Shown: positions 18,333 through 27,026, counted from the stretch's first letter. The stretch is DNA of 64,000 nucleotides from JADJOY01 sp046331705 [NCBI: bacterium] (GCA_046331705.1 JAXLQJ010000032.1:21539-85538); one strand, 5' to 3'. The notes: a model not told the origin generated them from the sequence alone. Translations and numbers: made by a program.

Positions 18333-18986
18333 ATGGCGACCGACACGCTCCTGACCGAGACGCGCGCCGTGCCCTCGGTGCGAGGGCAATACTCGCGCGC
18401 AGCACTGATCCGACTCGCGATCGGGTTCACGATGCTGCAGCTCCTGGTGGCGTGGTCGATCGACGGCGTGAGCCCGAGCGCCGACCTCCGGCGCGCGCTG
18501 CACTGGGACTGGCGAATCGCGGTCGGCGCGCTCGCCGGCGTCGCGGTGGGCGCGGTGGCGGGAGTGGGCGTGGCCGTGCTGATCCGGCGCTCGCCGCCGT
18601 TCGGCACCATCGCCGAGCGCGTGGTGCCGCTCGCCGACTGGGCGAGCTTCCGGCCAGTGGACTACGTGCTCATCGCGCTCTGCGCAGGCCTCGGCGAAGA
18701 AGTGCTGTTTCGTGGCGCGCTGCAACCGATCACGGGGGTGGTCGTGCAGGCGATCCTGTTCGGACTGCTGCACTGGACCTGCAAGGCACACGTTGGGATC
18801 GCGGTTTCCGCGGGACTGGCCTTCGGTTTCATCGCCGAGGTCTCGGGCAGCGTGTGGCCCGGCGTCGCCGCGCACTTCGCCGTGGACCTGACCACCGGGC
18901 TGGCCCTCGGCGCGGCGCTGCGTCGCGGCTGGATCGACGCGGCAGGACGCTTCATCGCACCCGCACCGAGCTCGCCGGCGCTCTGA
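18333..18986 (+). CDS. CPBP-family intramembrane metalloprotease
   Basis: A 217-residue membrane protein with about six hydrophobic helices. The three CPBP (Rce1/Abi) motifs occur in order: GLGEEVLFRGALQPI with Glu122, Glu123 and Arg127 (EExxxR), AILFGLLHWTC (FxxxH), and WPGVAAHFAVDLTTG (HxxxD/N). These residues form the glutamate-His catalytic site inside the membrane. Bacterial members process peptides, prenylated substrates or bacteriocin-related proteins; the target here is unknown. A 202-bp gap precedes it, so it probably has its own promoter. It converges on korB. Confidence 0.88.
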   Translation: MATDTLLTETRAVPSVRGQYSRAALIRLAIGFTMLQLLVAWSIDGVSPSADLRRALHWDWRIAVGALAGVAVGAVAGVGVAVLIRRSPPFGTIAERVVPLADWASFRPVDYVLIALCAGLGEEVLFRGALQPITGVVVQAILFGLLHWTCKAHVGIAVSAGLAFGFIAEVSGSVWPGVAAHFAVDLTTGLALGAALRRGWIDAAGRFIAPAPSSPAL

Positions 18987-19152
18987 GCGACGCGCTCGCG
19001 CGAGATCCGCAGATTCACGGCGGATCGGGGTCGGCGAGCGTTGCCCGCCGCTCCCCCACGTTTGCCGTCCCACGCTGCGCGTGCCAGCGGCACCTCACGC
19101 GCGCAGCGAGTCCCTCGGGGCGGAACCGTGCGCGGCTCGGCCGCCGGAGGGT

Positions 19153-19177
19153 GCGGGGGGCGAGGAGCACCCCCCGC
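19153..19177 (-). terminator. Hairpin just past korB
   Basis: A perfect 8-bp GC stem (GCGGGGGG at 19153-19160 with CCCCCCGC at 19170-19177, 9-base loop) lies 9 bp beyond the korB stop on the minus strand, with further pairing possible outside it. There is no U tract, so it may be a pausing, 3'-end-protecting or non-canonical terminator. A plus-strand role for the CPBP gene is also possible. Confidence 0.45.
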
Positions 19178-19186
19178 CGGCGCCCG

Positions 19187-20206
19187 TCAGGCCACGGTCC
19201 AGGTCGCGCCGTCGCGCAGCAGCTTGGCGATCTCGCCCGTTCCTTTCTTCTGCTTCGCGTCCTGGATCTGCTGGTGCAGCAGGTCCTCGTAGGTCGGGCG
19301 CTGGACGGCCCGGTAGACGCCGAGCGGCTCCGGGAACAGCGGATGCTCGAGCCTGCTCAGCATGTACGCGAGCACACCGTTTTGCTGGGTCTCGTCGTGG
19401 GTCACCAGATCGGCCTCGGTGACTCCGTCGCCGAGCGCCACCACCTCGAGCTGGCCGTTGCGGAACCGAAGCCCCTTGTCGCGCTGCTTGCCGAACACCA
19501 GCGGCTTGCCGTGCTCGAGCACGAGGACGTTGTCGTCCTTCGCGTCCTTCTCGGTGGCGTAGCCGAAGGCTCCATCGTTGAAGATGTTGCAGTTCTGGTA
19601 GATCTCGACGAACGCGGTGCCGCGGTGCGCCGCCGCGCGCTTGATGACCTCTTCCAGATGCTTGGTGTGCACGTCGACGGTACGCGCGACGAACGAGGCC
19701 TCGGCGCCCAGCGCCACCGCGATCGGGTGAAGCGGCTGATCGATGTTGCCCCAGGGGGTGGACTTGGTCTTCTTGCCTAGCTCCGAGGTCGGCGAGCTCT
19801 GCCCCTTGGTGAGCCCGTAGATGCGGTTATTGAACAGCAGGATCTTGATGTCGACGTTGCGCCGCATCGCGTGGATCAAGTGGTTCCCGCCGATCGAGAG
19901 CGCGTCGCCGTCGCCGGTCGCGACCCACACCGTGAGCTCGGGCCGCGCCGCCTTGAGACCGGTCGCGACCGCGGGCGCACGCCCGTGGATCGAGTGGAAT
20001 CCGTAGGTGTTCATGTAGTACGGGAAACGGCTCGAGCAGCCGATGCCCGACACGAACACGGTGTTCTCGCGCGTCACGCCCAAGGTCGGCATGACCTTCT
20101 TCACCTGGGCGAGGATCGCGTAGTCCCCGCAACCCGGGCACCAGCGCGGGTCTTGGTCGGTGGCGAAATCCTTCGCCGTGAGATTCAGCGACGCGATGGC
20201 ATTCAT
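19187..20206 (-). CDS. korB: 2-oxoacid:ferredoxin oxidoreductase, beta subunit
   Basis: A 339-residue thiamine-diphosphate subunit. RWCPGCGDYAILAQV (Cys23, Cys26) supplies cluster-ligand cysteines. IGCSSRFPYYMNTYGFHSIH and the TPP/Mg2+ motif ATGDGDALSIGGNHLIHAMR followed by FNNRIYGLTKGQ are diagnostic. With the fused gamma-alpha subunit it oxidatively decarboxylates a 2-oxoacid (most likely 2-oxoglutarate) with CoA, reducing ferredoxin. Its length and KxxSTPWG block (KKTKSTPWGNIDQP) fit the KorB/oxoglutarate type, but pyruvate or branched 2-oxoacids cannot be excluded. The start ATG (20204-20206) overlaps the korA stop in an ATGA, so the subunits are translationally coupled. No ferredoxin gene is adjacent. 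Confidence 0.9.
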   Translation of the reverse strand: MNAIASLNLTAKDFATDQDPRWCPGCGDYAILAQVKKVMPTLGVTRENTVFVSGIGCSSRFPYYMNTYGFHSIHGRAPAVATGLKAARPELTVWVATGDGDALSIGGNHLIHAMRRNVDIKILLFNNRIYGLTKGQSSPTSELGKKTKSTPWGNIDQPLHPIAVALGAEASFVARTVDVHTKHLEEVIKRAAAHRGTAFVEIYQNCNIFNDGAFGYATEKDAKDDNVLVLEHGKPLVFGKQRDKGLRFRNGQLEVVALGDGVTEADLVTHDETQQNGVLAYMLSRLEHPLFPEPLGVYRAVQRPTYEDLLHQQIQDAKQKKGTGEIAKLLRDGATWTVA

Positions 20207-22146
20207 CCTTGAGCCTCCGAAACGAGAACGTCTGCGGGGCGCGGCGGCGCGAGGCGCGCGGCCGCCTTCGAGCTCGCCCGCAACCCGAGCAGCTCGTCCA
20301 CCTTCTCGACGATCTCGCGCACCATGAAGGGCTTTCCCTTGACCTTGTTGAGCCCGACCGCGTCCACCAGATAGCGCGCACGCAGGATCGTGCGCAGCTG
20401 ACCGAGGTTGAGCTCGGGCACCAGCACCGTGCGAAAGCTCGCGAGCAGCTCGCCGAGGTCGTGAGGCAATGGGTTCAGATAACGCAGGTGCGCCGCCGAG
20501 ACGCGTTTGCCCTGCGCACGCAGCCGCTCCACGGCGGTGGCCACCGCGCCGTACGTGCCGCCCCAGCTCACGATCAGCACGTCGCCGCTGCGCTCCCCGA
20601 TGACGGGCTGCGGCGGATAGTCGTCGGCGATCTTGTCGACCTTCGCTTGGCGAACGTGGACCATGTGCTCGTGGTTCTCGGGGTCGTAGCTCACGTTCCC
20701 CGTCAGGTCCTGCTTCTCGAGACCGCCGATGCGGTGCATCAACCCCGGCGTCCCGGGCGGAACCCAGCGGCGCACCAAGCGCTCGTCGCGCTGGTAGGGA
20801 AAGAAGCGCTCGCCGTGACCGTTGCTGTAGAACGGCACGTCGATGCGCGGCAGCGACTCGACATCGGGCAGCTTCCAGGGATCCGAGCCGTTGGCGATGT
20901 AGCCGTCGCTCAGCAGCATCACCGGAGTCATGTGCTGCATCGCGATGCGGCTCGCCTCGATCGCCGCATCGAAGCAGTCCGAGGGCGACGCCGCCGCCAG
21001 CACCGGAACCGGCGTCTCGCCGTTGCGGCCGAACACCGCCTGGAACAGGTCCGCCTGCTCGGTCTTGGTGGGCAGACCCGTGGAGGGCCCGCCCCGCTGG
21101 ATGTTCACGATCACCAGCGGCAGCTCGGTCATCACCGCGAGACCGATCGCCTCGGTCTTGAGCGCGACGCCCGGGCCGCTGGAGCCGGTGACCGCCAGGC
21201 AGCCGCCGAAGGAAGCGCCGATCGACGCGCCGATGGCGGCGATCTCGTCCTCGGCCTGAAAGGTGATCACGCCGTATTCCTTGTGGCGCGAGAGCTCGTG
21301 GAGGATGTCGGACGCAGGGGTGATGGGATAGCTGCCGTAGAAGAGCTGCTTGTCGGCGAGCCGCGCGGCGGCGATGAGCCCGATCGCGATCGCCTCGTTG
21401 CCGGTGATCTTCCGGTACGTGCCGGGCTCGATCTCGGCCTTCTCGACTCGATACGAGCTCACGAACATCTCGGTGGTCTCGCCGTAGTTGAAGCCGGCGT
21501 TGAGCGTCCGGATGTTCGCTTCCCTGAGCGTCGCGTTCTTCGCGAACTTCTCCTGGATCCACGCGATGGTCGGCTCGAGCGGTCGGCCGTAGAGCCAGCA
21601 GGCGAGCCCCAGCGTGAAGAAGTTCTTGCAGCGATCGGCGGAACGCTTCTCGAGCCCCAGGCCCTCCACCGCGCGGCGATTCATGGTGGTGATGGCGATG
21701 GCGTGGAGGCGATAGCCGTCGAGGGAGCCATCGGTGAGCGGGCTCGTCGCGTAGCCGGCCTTGTCGAGATTGTCGGGCGTGAACGCGTCGCTGTTCACGA
21801 TGAGCAAGCCGCCCGGGATCAGATCGGCAAGGTTCGTCTTGAGCGCGGCGGGGTTCATCGCCACCAAGGCGTCCACCTGATCGCCGGGGGTGTGGATGTC
21901 CTGGCTCGAGAAATTGACCTGGAAGCCGCTCACTCCGGCGAGCGATCCGGCGGGGGCGCGGATCTCCGCTGGGTAGTCGGGAAACGTCGAGATGTCGTTC
22001 CCGAAGATCGCCGAGGCGTCACTGAACTGCCCGCCCACGAGCTGCATGCCGTCGCCCGAGTCGCCGGCGAACCGAACGGTCGCCGACTCGATCTCGGCGA
22101 TCTGCTTTGCCGCGGGGCCGGTACTGCCGACTGCGTCGTCTGCCAT
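20203..22146 (-). CDS. korA: 2-oxoacid:ferredoxin oxidoreductase, fused gamma-alpha subunit
   Basis: The gamma domain comes first (residues of about 15-200: ATVRFAGDSGDGMQLVGGQF, YPAEIRAPAGSLAGVSGFQV). The alpha domain follows (KQLFYGSYPITPASDILHEL, TFQAEDEIAAIGASIGASFG, AVTGSSGPGVALKTEAIGLA, IVNIQRGGPSTGLPTKTEQA). This gamma-alpha order and a length of 647 residues match the two-subunit KorAB enzymes of aerobic actinobacteria and proteobacteria. The frame is open from 22191, but an AGGAAGAG ribosome site sits directly before the ATG at 22146, which I prefer. A 282-bp region upstream, with a palindrome at 22329-22343, probably holds the promoter. The gene order is korA then korB, overlapping by 4 bp. 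Confidence 0.9.
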   Translation of the reverse strand: MADDAVGSTGPAAKQIAEIESATVRFAGDSGDGMQLVGGQFSDASAIFGNDISTFPDYPAEIRAPAGSLAGVSGFQVNFSSQDIHTPGDQVDALVAMNPAALKTNLADLIPGGLLIVNSDAFTPDNLDKAGYATSPLTDGSLDGYRLHAIAITTMNRRAVEGLGLEKRSADRCKNFFTLGLACWLYGRPLEPTIAWIQEKFAKNATLREANIRTLNAGFNYGETTEMFVSSYRVEKAEIEPGTYRKITGNEAIAIGLIAAARLADKQLFYGSYPITPASDILHELSRHKEYGVITFQAEDEIAAIGASIGASFGGCLAVTGSSGPGVALKTEAIGLAVMTELPLVIVNIQRGGPSTGLPTKTEQADLFQAVFGRNGETPVPVLAAASPSDCFDAAIEASRIAMQHMTPVMLLSDGYIANGSDPWKLPDVESLPRIDVPFYSNGHGERFFPYQRDERLVRRWVPPGTPGLMHRIGGLEKQDLTGNVSYDPENHEHMVHVRQAKVDKIADDYPPQPVIGERSGDVLIVSWGGTYGAVATAVERLRAQGKRVSAAHLRYLNPLPHDLGELLASFRTVLVPELNLGQLRTILRARYLVDAVGLNKVKGKPFMVREIVEKVDELLGLRASSKAAARLAPPRPADVLVSEAQG

Positions 22147-22328
22147 CTCTTCCTCACCTCGCTCAGGTTCGCGTTCGGGCTCCGAGGACACCGGGCGCGC
22201 CGGAATCGGGCCGCGCTCGAAGGCGCGCGGAACGCACCCTCACGGACCGACGTGTCGACGAGCGATCTCGTCGCGTCGCGCCCGTGCCGCACTTCGGGAC
22301 AGGCCGTGCGATCGGCGACGGTGCCGCA

Positions 22329-22343
22329 GATCACACCGTGATC
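22329..22343. promoter_or_regulatory. Palindrome upstream of korA, possible operator
   Basis: GATCACACCGTGATC is a perfect inverted repeat (6-bp arms, 3-bp centre) lying 183 bp before the korA start, in the gap between the aminotransferase and korA genes. It is the size of a small regulator dimer site. No regulator gene is next to it; the assignment is inference only. Confidence 0.3.
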
Positions 22344-22428
22344 GAGTGTACCGATGGACAGGATGAGCCGCAAGAAACGAGGGAAATCTTCGCGTCGAGC
22401 GCCCCCGGGCCACGCGTGCGGCGTGCGG

Positions 22429-23514
22429 TCACACCAGCGTTCGCAGCGCTGCGAGCAGCCGGTCGACGACGTCGAGCGTGGCGTTCGTGCCCATGAGCCC
22501 GATCCGCCAGATGCGTCCAGCCAGCGGCCCGAGGCCGCCGCCGACCTCGATCCCGAACCGATCGAGCAGCTCCTTGCGCGCGAGCTTCTCGTCGGGAAAC
22601 GGTGGAATCACCGCGTTGAGCATCGGCAAACGGTGCTCGACGGCGACCGGGAAACGGAAGCCGAGCGCCTCGAGTCCCGCGACGAGCGCGCGATGCGCGG
22701 CGAGGTGCCGCGCGAATCGCGCCTCGAGCCCTTCCTCGAGCACCTCGCCGAGCGCAGCCTCGAGCGCGAAGATCATCGAGATCGGCGCGGTGTGGTGATA
22801 GACGCGCTCGGTGCCGAAGTAGCGACCGATCAAGCTCAGGTCGAGATACCAGCTCGAAACCGGGGTCTTGCGGGAAGCGAGGCGCTCGAGCGCCGCCGGC
22901 GCGAACGTCAGCGGCGCGAGCCCGGGCGGGCACGACAGGCACTTCTGGGTGCCGGAGTACGCGGCGTCGATCCCCCACTCGTCGACCTTCACCTCCATGC
23001 CACCGAGCGAGGTCACGCAGTCCACGACGCTGAGCACACCGAGCGCTCGCGCCGCCGCGGCGATCTCGACGACCGGCTGAGCGACGCCCGTGGAGGTCTC
23101 CGCGTGCACGAGCCCCACGAGCCGCGGGCGGTGTCGCTCGAGTGCCACCACCACGCGCTCCGGCGGAATCGTCTCGCCCCACGGCGCCTCGACGCGAACG
23201 GGCCGCGCGCCGATGCGCTCGACCATCGCGCACATGCGCTCGCCGAAGGCACCGTTGACGCCGATGACGGCGGCGTCGCCTGGCTCCAGCAGGTTCACCA
23301 GGCAGGCTTCCATACCAGCGCTGCCCGTGCCGGAGATCGGCAGCGTGAGCGGATGGACGGTGCGGAACGCCTGGCGCAAGCGCCCCTGCACGCGATCGAG
23401 GATCGCGAGGAACGCGGGATCGAGATGACCGAGGAGCGGCTCGGCCATCGCCGCGCGCACGCGTGGCGATGCGTTGCTCGGACCGGGACCGAGCAGCAAC
23501 CGTTCCGCGCTCAC
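22429..23514 (-). CDS. Class V aminotransferase (alanine-glyoxylate/serine-pyruvate type)
   Basis: A 361-residue PLP enzyme from a GTG start. LLLGPGPSNASPRV is the usual N-terminus of this class. TLPISGTGSAGMEACLVNLL binds the phosphate. VHAETSTGVAQPV and VVDCVTSLGGMEVKVDEW bind substrate and PLP. AAYSGTQKCLSCPPGLAPLT carries the Schiff-base lysine, Lys191. GGLGPLAGRIWRIGLMG is the conserved C-terminal arginine block. It transfers amino groups between alanine or serine and glyoxylate or a related oxoacid, linking glyoxylate or C2 metabolism to amino acids. It lies 76 bp downstream of panD on the same strand and may share its transcript. It is of full family length. Confidence 0.9.
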   Translation of the reverse strand: MSAERLLLGPGPSNASPRVRAAMAEPLLGHLDPAFLAILDRVQGRLRQAFRTVHPLTLPISGTGSAGMEACLVNLLEPGDAAVIGVNGAFGERMCAMVERIGARPVRVEAPWGETIPPERVVVALERHRPRLVGLVHAETSTGVAQPVVEIAAAARALGVLSVVDCVTSLGGMEVKVDEWGIDAAYSGTQKCLSCPPGLAPLTFAPAALERLASRKTPVSSWYLDLSLIGRYFGTERVYHHTAPISMIFALEAALGEVLEEGLEARFARHLAAHRALVAGLEALGFRFPVAVEHRLPMLNAVIPPFPDEKLARKELLDRFGIEVGGGLGPLAGRIWRIGLMGTNATLDVVDRLLAALRTLV

Positions 23515-23590
23515 GGCGACACCGCCGCGCGAGCGCGGGCGAATGCCCCGCTCGGCGAGCCGCGCGGCGGCGTGGACGCGGCAGGCGCGG

Positions 23591-23995
23591 TCAACCGACC
23601 GCGCGCAGCTTGGGGCTCGGCGTGAAGGCGACCTCGTCCGAGCTCACGCTGACGATCTGGTTGCGATCGTCCACCAGCACCACGGTGGGCTTGTGCTTGA
23701 TCGCCTCGGCGTCGTTCATCTGCGCGTAGGTCGCGATGATGACCACGTCGCCGACCGCGACCTTGCGGGCCGCGGCGCCGTTCAAGCAGATGTCGCCGGC
23801 CCCGCGTGGGCCTTCGATGGCGTAGGTCTCGAAGCGCTCGCCGTTGGTGACGTTCCAGATGCAGACCTGCTCGTAGGGGTAGATGTCGGAAGCCTCGAGC
23901 AGGTCACGGTCGATGGTCACACTCCCCACGTAGTTGAGGTTGGCATCGGTGACCGTGGCACGGTGAATCTTGGACTTCATCATCGAGCGGATCAT
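23591..23995 (-). CDS. panD: Aspartate 1-decarboxylase (pyruvoyl enzyme)
   Basis: A 134-residue PanD. The N-terminus [20 protein letters not shown] is the family signature. Self-cleavage between Gly24 and Ser25 ([13 protein letters not shown]) would generate the pyruvoyl cofactor on the alpha chain. [40 protein letters not shown] and [16 protein letters not shown] complete the barrel. It makes beta-alanine from aspartate for pantothenate. An AGGAGAGC ribosome site 5 bp before the ATG at 23995 fixes the start, although the frame is open to 24064. It follows panC on the same strand after a 162-bp gap containing a GTAGCGCTAC palindrome (24066-24075), so panD may have its own promoter. Confidence 0.95.
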   Translation of the reverse strand: MIRSMMKSKIHRATVTDANLNYVGSVTIDRDLLEASDIYPYEQVCIWNVTNGERFETYAIEGPRGAGDICLNGAAARKVAVGDVVIIATYAQMNDAEAIKHKPTVVLVDDRNQIVSVSSDEVAFTPSPKLRAVG

Positions 23996-24157
23996 CCAGC
24001 TCTCCTTCGCAGGTATCCGCCTCGTCCACCGAGGTCGCATCCTGCATTGAGGAATCGAGAACATTGTAGCGCTACCGCGTCATTCGTGCCTGCCCCCCTC
24101 CGCGAGGACTCGAAGCGCTCGCGAGGACCGGGACGTTTTCGTCGAGATATCGATCAG

Positions 24158-25015
24158 TTAACGGACGACGACCGGATCGAGCGCCACGTTGTCGATGAGC
24201 CGCGTGGCTCCCAAATGCAGCGCGACCGCAAGTCGCGCGGGGCGCTCGAGGATCGCGACTCGAGCGAGGGTGTCGGCGTCCACCACCTCGACGTATTCGA
24301 GGCGAAGACGGGCGTGGCGGCCGAGCTCCCGACGCACGCGCTCGACGATCGCCGCGGCGCTCTTCTCGCCGTCGCGCACCGCGGCCGCCGCGGCGAAGAG
24401 CGCGCGTGGGATCTCGCGCGCCAGCTCGCGCTCGTCCGGCGCGAGCCGCACGTTGCGGCTGCTCATCGCCAGGCCGTCGGGCTCTCGAACGGTGGCGAGC
24501 CCCACCACCTCGATGCCCATGTCGAGGTCGCGCGCCATCGTCCGGATGGTGACGAGCTGCTGGTAGTCCTTCTCGCCGAAGATCGCGACGTGCGGCCGGG
24601 TCGCATGGAAGAGCTTCGCCACCACGGTGGTGACACCGCGGAAGTGTCCGGGGCGGAACGCGCCGCACAACCCCTCGGTGACGCCGTCGACCTCGACGCG
24701 GGTGCGAAACTGCGCCGGGTACATGGCCTCGTGCTCGGGGTGGAAGAGCACGTCCGTGCCGACCGCTTCGAGCATCCGCGCGTCGCGCTCCACGTCACGC
24801 GGATAGCTCGCGAAGTCCTGGGAGTCGTTGAACTGGATCTTGTTCACGAAGAGGCTGACCACCACGACGTCGGCGCGCTGGCGCGCTTCGCGCACCAGGC
24901 TCAGATGGCCGTCGTGAAGGAAGCCCATCGTGGGGACGAGCGCGATCCGGCGACCGGCGGCGCGCTCGGCCTCGGCGCGCGACTGCATCGCTGCGATCGA
25001 GGTGAGGATCTCCAT
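24158..25015 (-). CDS. panC: Pantoate--beta-alanine ligase (pantothenate synthetase)
   Basis: A 285-residue PanC. ALVPTMGFLHDGHLSLVREA contains the HxGH-type ATP motif. VVSLFVNKIQFNDSQDFASY, AFRPGHFRGVTTVVAKLFHA, HVAIFGEKDYQQLVTIRTMA and PDGLAMSSRNVRLAPDERE (the KMSKS-like SSRN loop) follow in the standard order. It condenses pantoate with beta-alanine using ATP, the last step of pantothenate synthesis. It begins 14 bp after the panB stop, so panB and panC are co-transcribed. One variation is 'KIQFN' where many homologues have 'PTQF', a common family difference. Confidence 0.95.
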   Translation of the reverse strand: MEILTSIAAMQSRAEAERAAGRRIALVPTMGFLHDGHLSLVREARQRADVVVVSLFVNKIQFNDSQDFASYPRDVERDARMLEAVGTDVLFHPEHEAMYPAQFRTRVEVDGVTEGLCGAFRPGHFRGVTTVVAKLFHATRPHVAIFGEKDYQQLVTIRTMARDLDMGIEVVGLATVREPDGLAMSSRNVRLAPDERELAREIPRALFAAAAAVRDGEKSAAAIVERVRRELGRHARLRLEYVEVVDADTLARVAILERPARLAVALHLGATRLIDNVALDPVVVR

Positions 25016-25029
25016 CGTCGTCGACCTGC

Positions 25030-25848
25030 TCAGTGAAACGTGTGCTCGGGCCCCGGGAAGGCACCGCTCTTCACTTCGTCGATGTAGGCGCCCACCGCTT
25101 TCACGATCACGTCGTTCAGGTTCGCGTACTTCTTCGCGAACTTCGGGTTCCAGTTGTTGTCCATGCCGAGCAGGTCGTAGATCACGAGCACCTGACCGTC
25201 GCAGCCCGGCCCGGCGCCGATGCCGATCGTGGGGATGGGGATCGCGCGGCTCACGCGCTCGGCGAGCTCGCCGGGAATCCCCTCCAAGACCACGGCAAAG
25301 GCGCCCGCTTCCGCTAGGGCGAGCGCGTCCTCTTCCAGCGCCTGGGCGGCGTCCTTGGTCCGACCCTGGATTCGGAAGCCACCGAGCTGGTGGATCGATT
25401 GCGGCGTGAGCCCGAGATGACCCACCACCGGCACGCCCATCCGATGGATCGCGCGCACCACCGGTGCGACCTCGCGCCCGCCCTCCACCTTCACCGACTC
25501 CGCGCCGCCTTCCTTCACGAGCCGCGCGGCGTTGCGCATCGCGTCCTCGGCCGAGACCTGGTAGCTGCCGAAGGGCATGTCGAGGACGAGGTGCGCGTGG
25601 GTGAGCCCACGCGCCACGATCCGCCCGTGGTAGATCATGTCCTCGAGCGTGACCTCCAGCGTGCTGGTGCGCCCCTGGATGACCATGCCCAGGCTGTCGC
25701 CCACCAGCACCATCTCGACCCCCGCTTGGTCGAGGATGCGCATGAAGGTCGCGTCGTAGCACGTGACCATGGTGATCTTCTCACCACGGCCCTTCATCGC
25801 CACCAGCTCGGGAACGGTGACTTTCCTGGACTTCGCTCGTGCGCTCAT
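25030..25848 (-). CDS. panB: 3-methyl-2-oxobutanoate hydroxymethyltransferase
   Basis: A 272-residue PanB. Family blocks are all present: KITMVTCYDATFMRILDQAG, VLVGDSLGMVIQGRTSTLEV (Asp metal ligand and substrate loop), HLVLDMPFGSYQVSAEDAM, AESVKVEGGREVAPVVRAI, PVVGHLGLTPQSIHQLGGFR, VLEGIPGELAERV and TIGIGAGPGCDGQVLVIYD. It adds the hydroxymethyl group of methylene-tetrahydrofolate to 2-oxoisovalerate, the first committed step to pantothenate. An AGAGGA site before the ATG at 25848 sets the start (the frame is open to 25908). It heads panB-panC(-panD) and lies 227 bp downstream of the deoxynucleoside kinase gene. Confidence 0.95.
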   Translation of the reverse strand: MSARAKSRKVTVPELVAMKGRGEKITMVTCYDATFMRILDQAGVEMVLVGDSLGMVIQGRTSTLEVTLEDMIYHGRIVARGLTHAHLVLDMPFGSYQVSAEDAMRNAARLVKEGGAESVKVEGGREVAPVVRAIHRMGVPVVGHLGLTPQSIHQLGGFRIQGRTKDAAQALEEDALALAEAGAFAVVLEGIPGELAERVSRAIPIPTIGIGAGPGCDGQVLVIYDLLGMDNNWNPKFAKKYANLNDVIVKAVGAYIDEVKSGAFPGPEHTFH

Positions 25849-26075
25849 GACGTCCTCTCGGCTCCCCGTCGCTCGACGATCGGGTGCCCGTTGGGGGCGG
25901 ATCGACACGTGCCAGGCGCTCGACGCTCCTGCGGCTCACCGGGCTGCCCGTCGTCGCCGACGCTCGGACGCCCTGTTCGCGGGTGCGCTCTGAACCCGGC
26001 GCCCGCAGATCGAGGAACGGTCGCGGCAGCCGCGGCCCTCACGATCCCGGGACCGCGAGTCGCCAGCGACGACCG

Positions 26076-26717
26076 TCACCTCGACCCGATGGGCTGATAG
26101 TACTGAGTCCCTCCGCGCATGCGCCGGATCTCCCGGACCAGGTTGTCGAAGTCCTCGCGCCGCTCGACGAAGTCGATCTCCGAGGTGTGCACCACCAAGA
26201 GTGGCGTCTCGGAATACTGGAAGAAGAACTCGTTGTAGGCGCGCGTCAGCTCTTCCAGATACGGCGCGGTGATGTTGCGCTCGAAGTCGACCCCACGCTT
26301 GCGGATGCGTTGCAGGAGCACTTCGGGGCGGGCTTGCAGGTAGACCACCAGATCGGGCTTCACGATGCGCGCGTCGAGCAGCCGATAGATCTGCTCGTAG
26401 AGTGCCACCTCGTTCTCGTCGAGGTTGAGGTGCGCGAAGATCCGATCCTTCGCGAACAGGTAGTCCGCGAGGGTGACGCGCTGGAAGAGATCCCCCTGCC
26501 CGATCAGCTTCTGCTGCTGGAAGCGGCTGAGCAGGAAGAAGATCTGCGTCTGGAACGCGTGCTTGGCGCGGTCCTGGTAGAACTTCCCGAGAAAGGGGTT
26601 CTCGTCGACCTTCTCGAAGATGCAGCGGGCGCGCAGCTCCTCGGCCAGGAGCTTGGCGAGGCTGGTCTTGCCGACCCCGATCGGCCCTTCGATGACGATG
26701 TACCGGGGGGCCTCCAT
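26076..26717 (-). CDS. Deoxynucleoside kinase
   Basis: A 213-residue dNK-family kinase. The P-loop is YIVIEGPIGVGKTSLAKLLA (Gly11-Thr18). FEKVDENPFLGKFYQD (substrate Glu), FFLLSRFQQQKL, RVTLADYLFAKDRIFAHLNL (Arg and Asp-Arg region), DLVVYLQARPEVLLQRIRKR (lid) and GVDFERNITAPYLEELTRAY follow. It phosphorylates deoxyadenosine, deoxyguanosine or another deoxynucleoside for salvage; specificity is not readable. dNK genes beside panB/panC are common in deltaproteobacterial-type genomes, in my recollection. A TTGACA -35 box lies upstream on the minus strand, so this gene may head the dNK-pan transcript. Confidence 0.88.
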   Translation of the reverse strand: MEAPRYIVIEGPIGVGKTSLAKLLAEELRARCIFEKVDENPFLGKFYQDRAKHAFQTQIFFLLSRFQQQKLIGQGDLFQRVTLADYLFAKDRIFAHLNLDENEVALYEQIYRLLDARIVKPDLVVYLQARPEVLLQRIRKRGVDFERNITAPYLEELTRAYNEFFFQYSETPLLVVHTSEIDFVERREDFDNLVREIRRMRGGTQYYQPIGSR

Positions 26718-26792
26718 GGCGCGTGCGACTTGGGGTCGGCGACGGGCGAGGCGAAGCGGTCGACCGGCTCCGGACGAGCACCCGAGGGCGGT

Positions 26793-26822
26793 TCCGTAGC
26801 ACGCGCTGGTTTTCGGTGTCAA
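26793..26822 (-). promoter_or_regulatory. Putative promoter of the deoxynucleoside kinase gene
   Basis: On the minus strand a perfect TTGACA -35 (26822-26817) is followed, 18 bp later, by TACGGA (26798-26793), a poor -10. It lies about 75 bp upstream of the kinase start inside the 309-bp divergent region 26718-27026, which holds no gene. Confidence 0.4.
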
Positions 26823-26930
26823 GAAATCTTGGCGCAGCGCGTCAGCGGCATGACGCGCTCCGGCCGCGGAAAGTTCGAACCATTTTCTGCATTTAGCGCT
26901 AGCGACTGAAACACGTTGCCGCGGGAATCC

Positions 26931-26960
26931 TTGACTTGCCCCGAGGCGGTTCCGAATAAT
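26931..26960 (+). promoter_or_regulatory. Sigma-70-type promoter of the LolA-like gene
   Basis: TTGACT (26931-26936, five of six) and AATAAT (26955-26960, five of six) are spaced by 18 bp. The surrounding DNA is locally AT-richer than the rest of the window. The predicted transcript would start near 26967, directly at the hairpin at 26968-26993, and reach the ATG at 27027. Confidence 0.6.
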
Positions 26961-26967
26961 GCGCGCT

Positions 26968-26993
26968 CCGCCGCGCCGCTCCCGGCGCGGCGG
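26968..26993 (+). other. Strong hairpin at the predicted mRNA 5' end
   Basis: An 11-bp perfect GC stem, CCGCCGCGCCG paired with CGGCGCGGCGG around the loop CTCC, lies at the very 5' end of the predicted leader, about 22 bp before the GGAGG ribosome site at 27015-27019. It would protect the mRNA from 5' decay or serve as a regulatory structure. A short plus-strand terminator is less likely because no U tract follows. Confidence 0.55.
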
Positions 26994-27026
26994 GTCCACC
27001 GTCCCCGCTCGTCCGGAGGCCCGCTC

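Noticed and set aside
24066-24075. GTAGCGCTAC palindrome before panD as an operator
   Set aside because: A 10-bp palindrome arises easily by chance and nothing else supports it; mentioned only in the panD entry.
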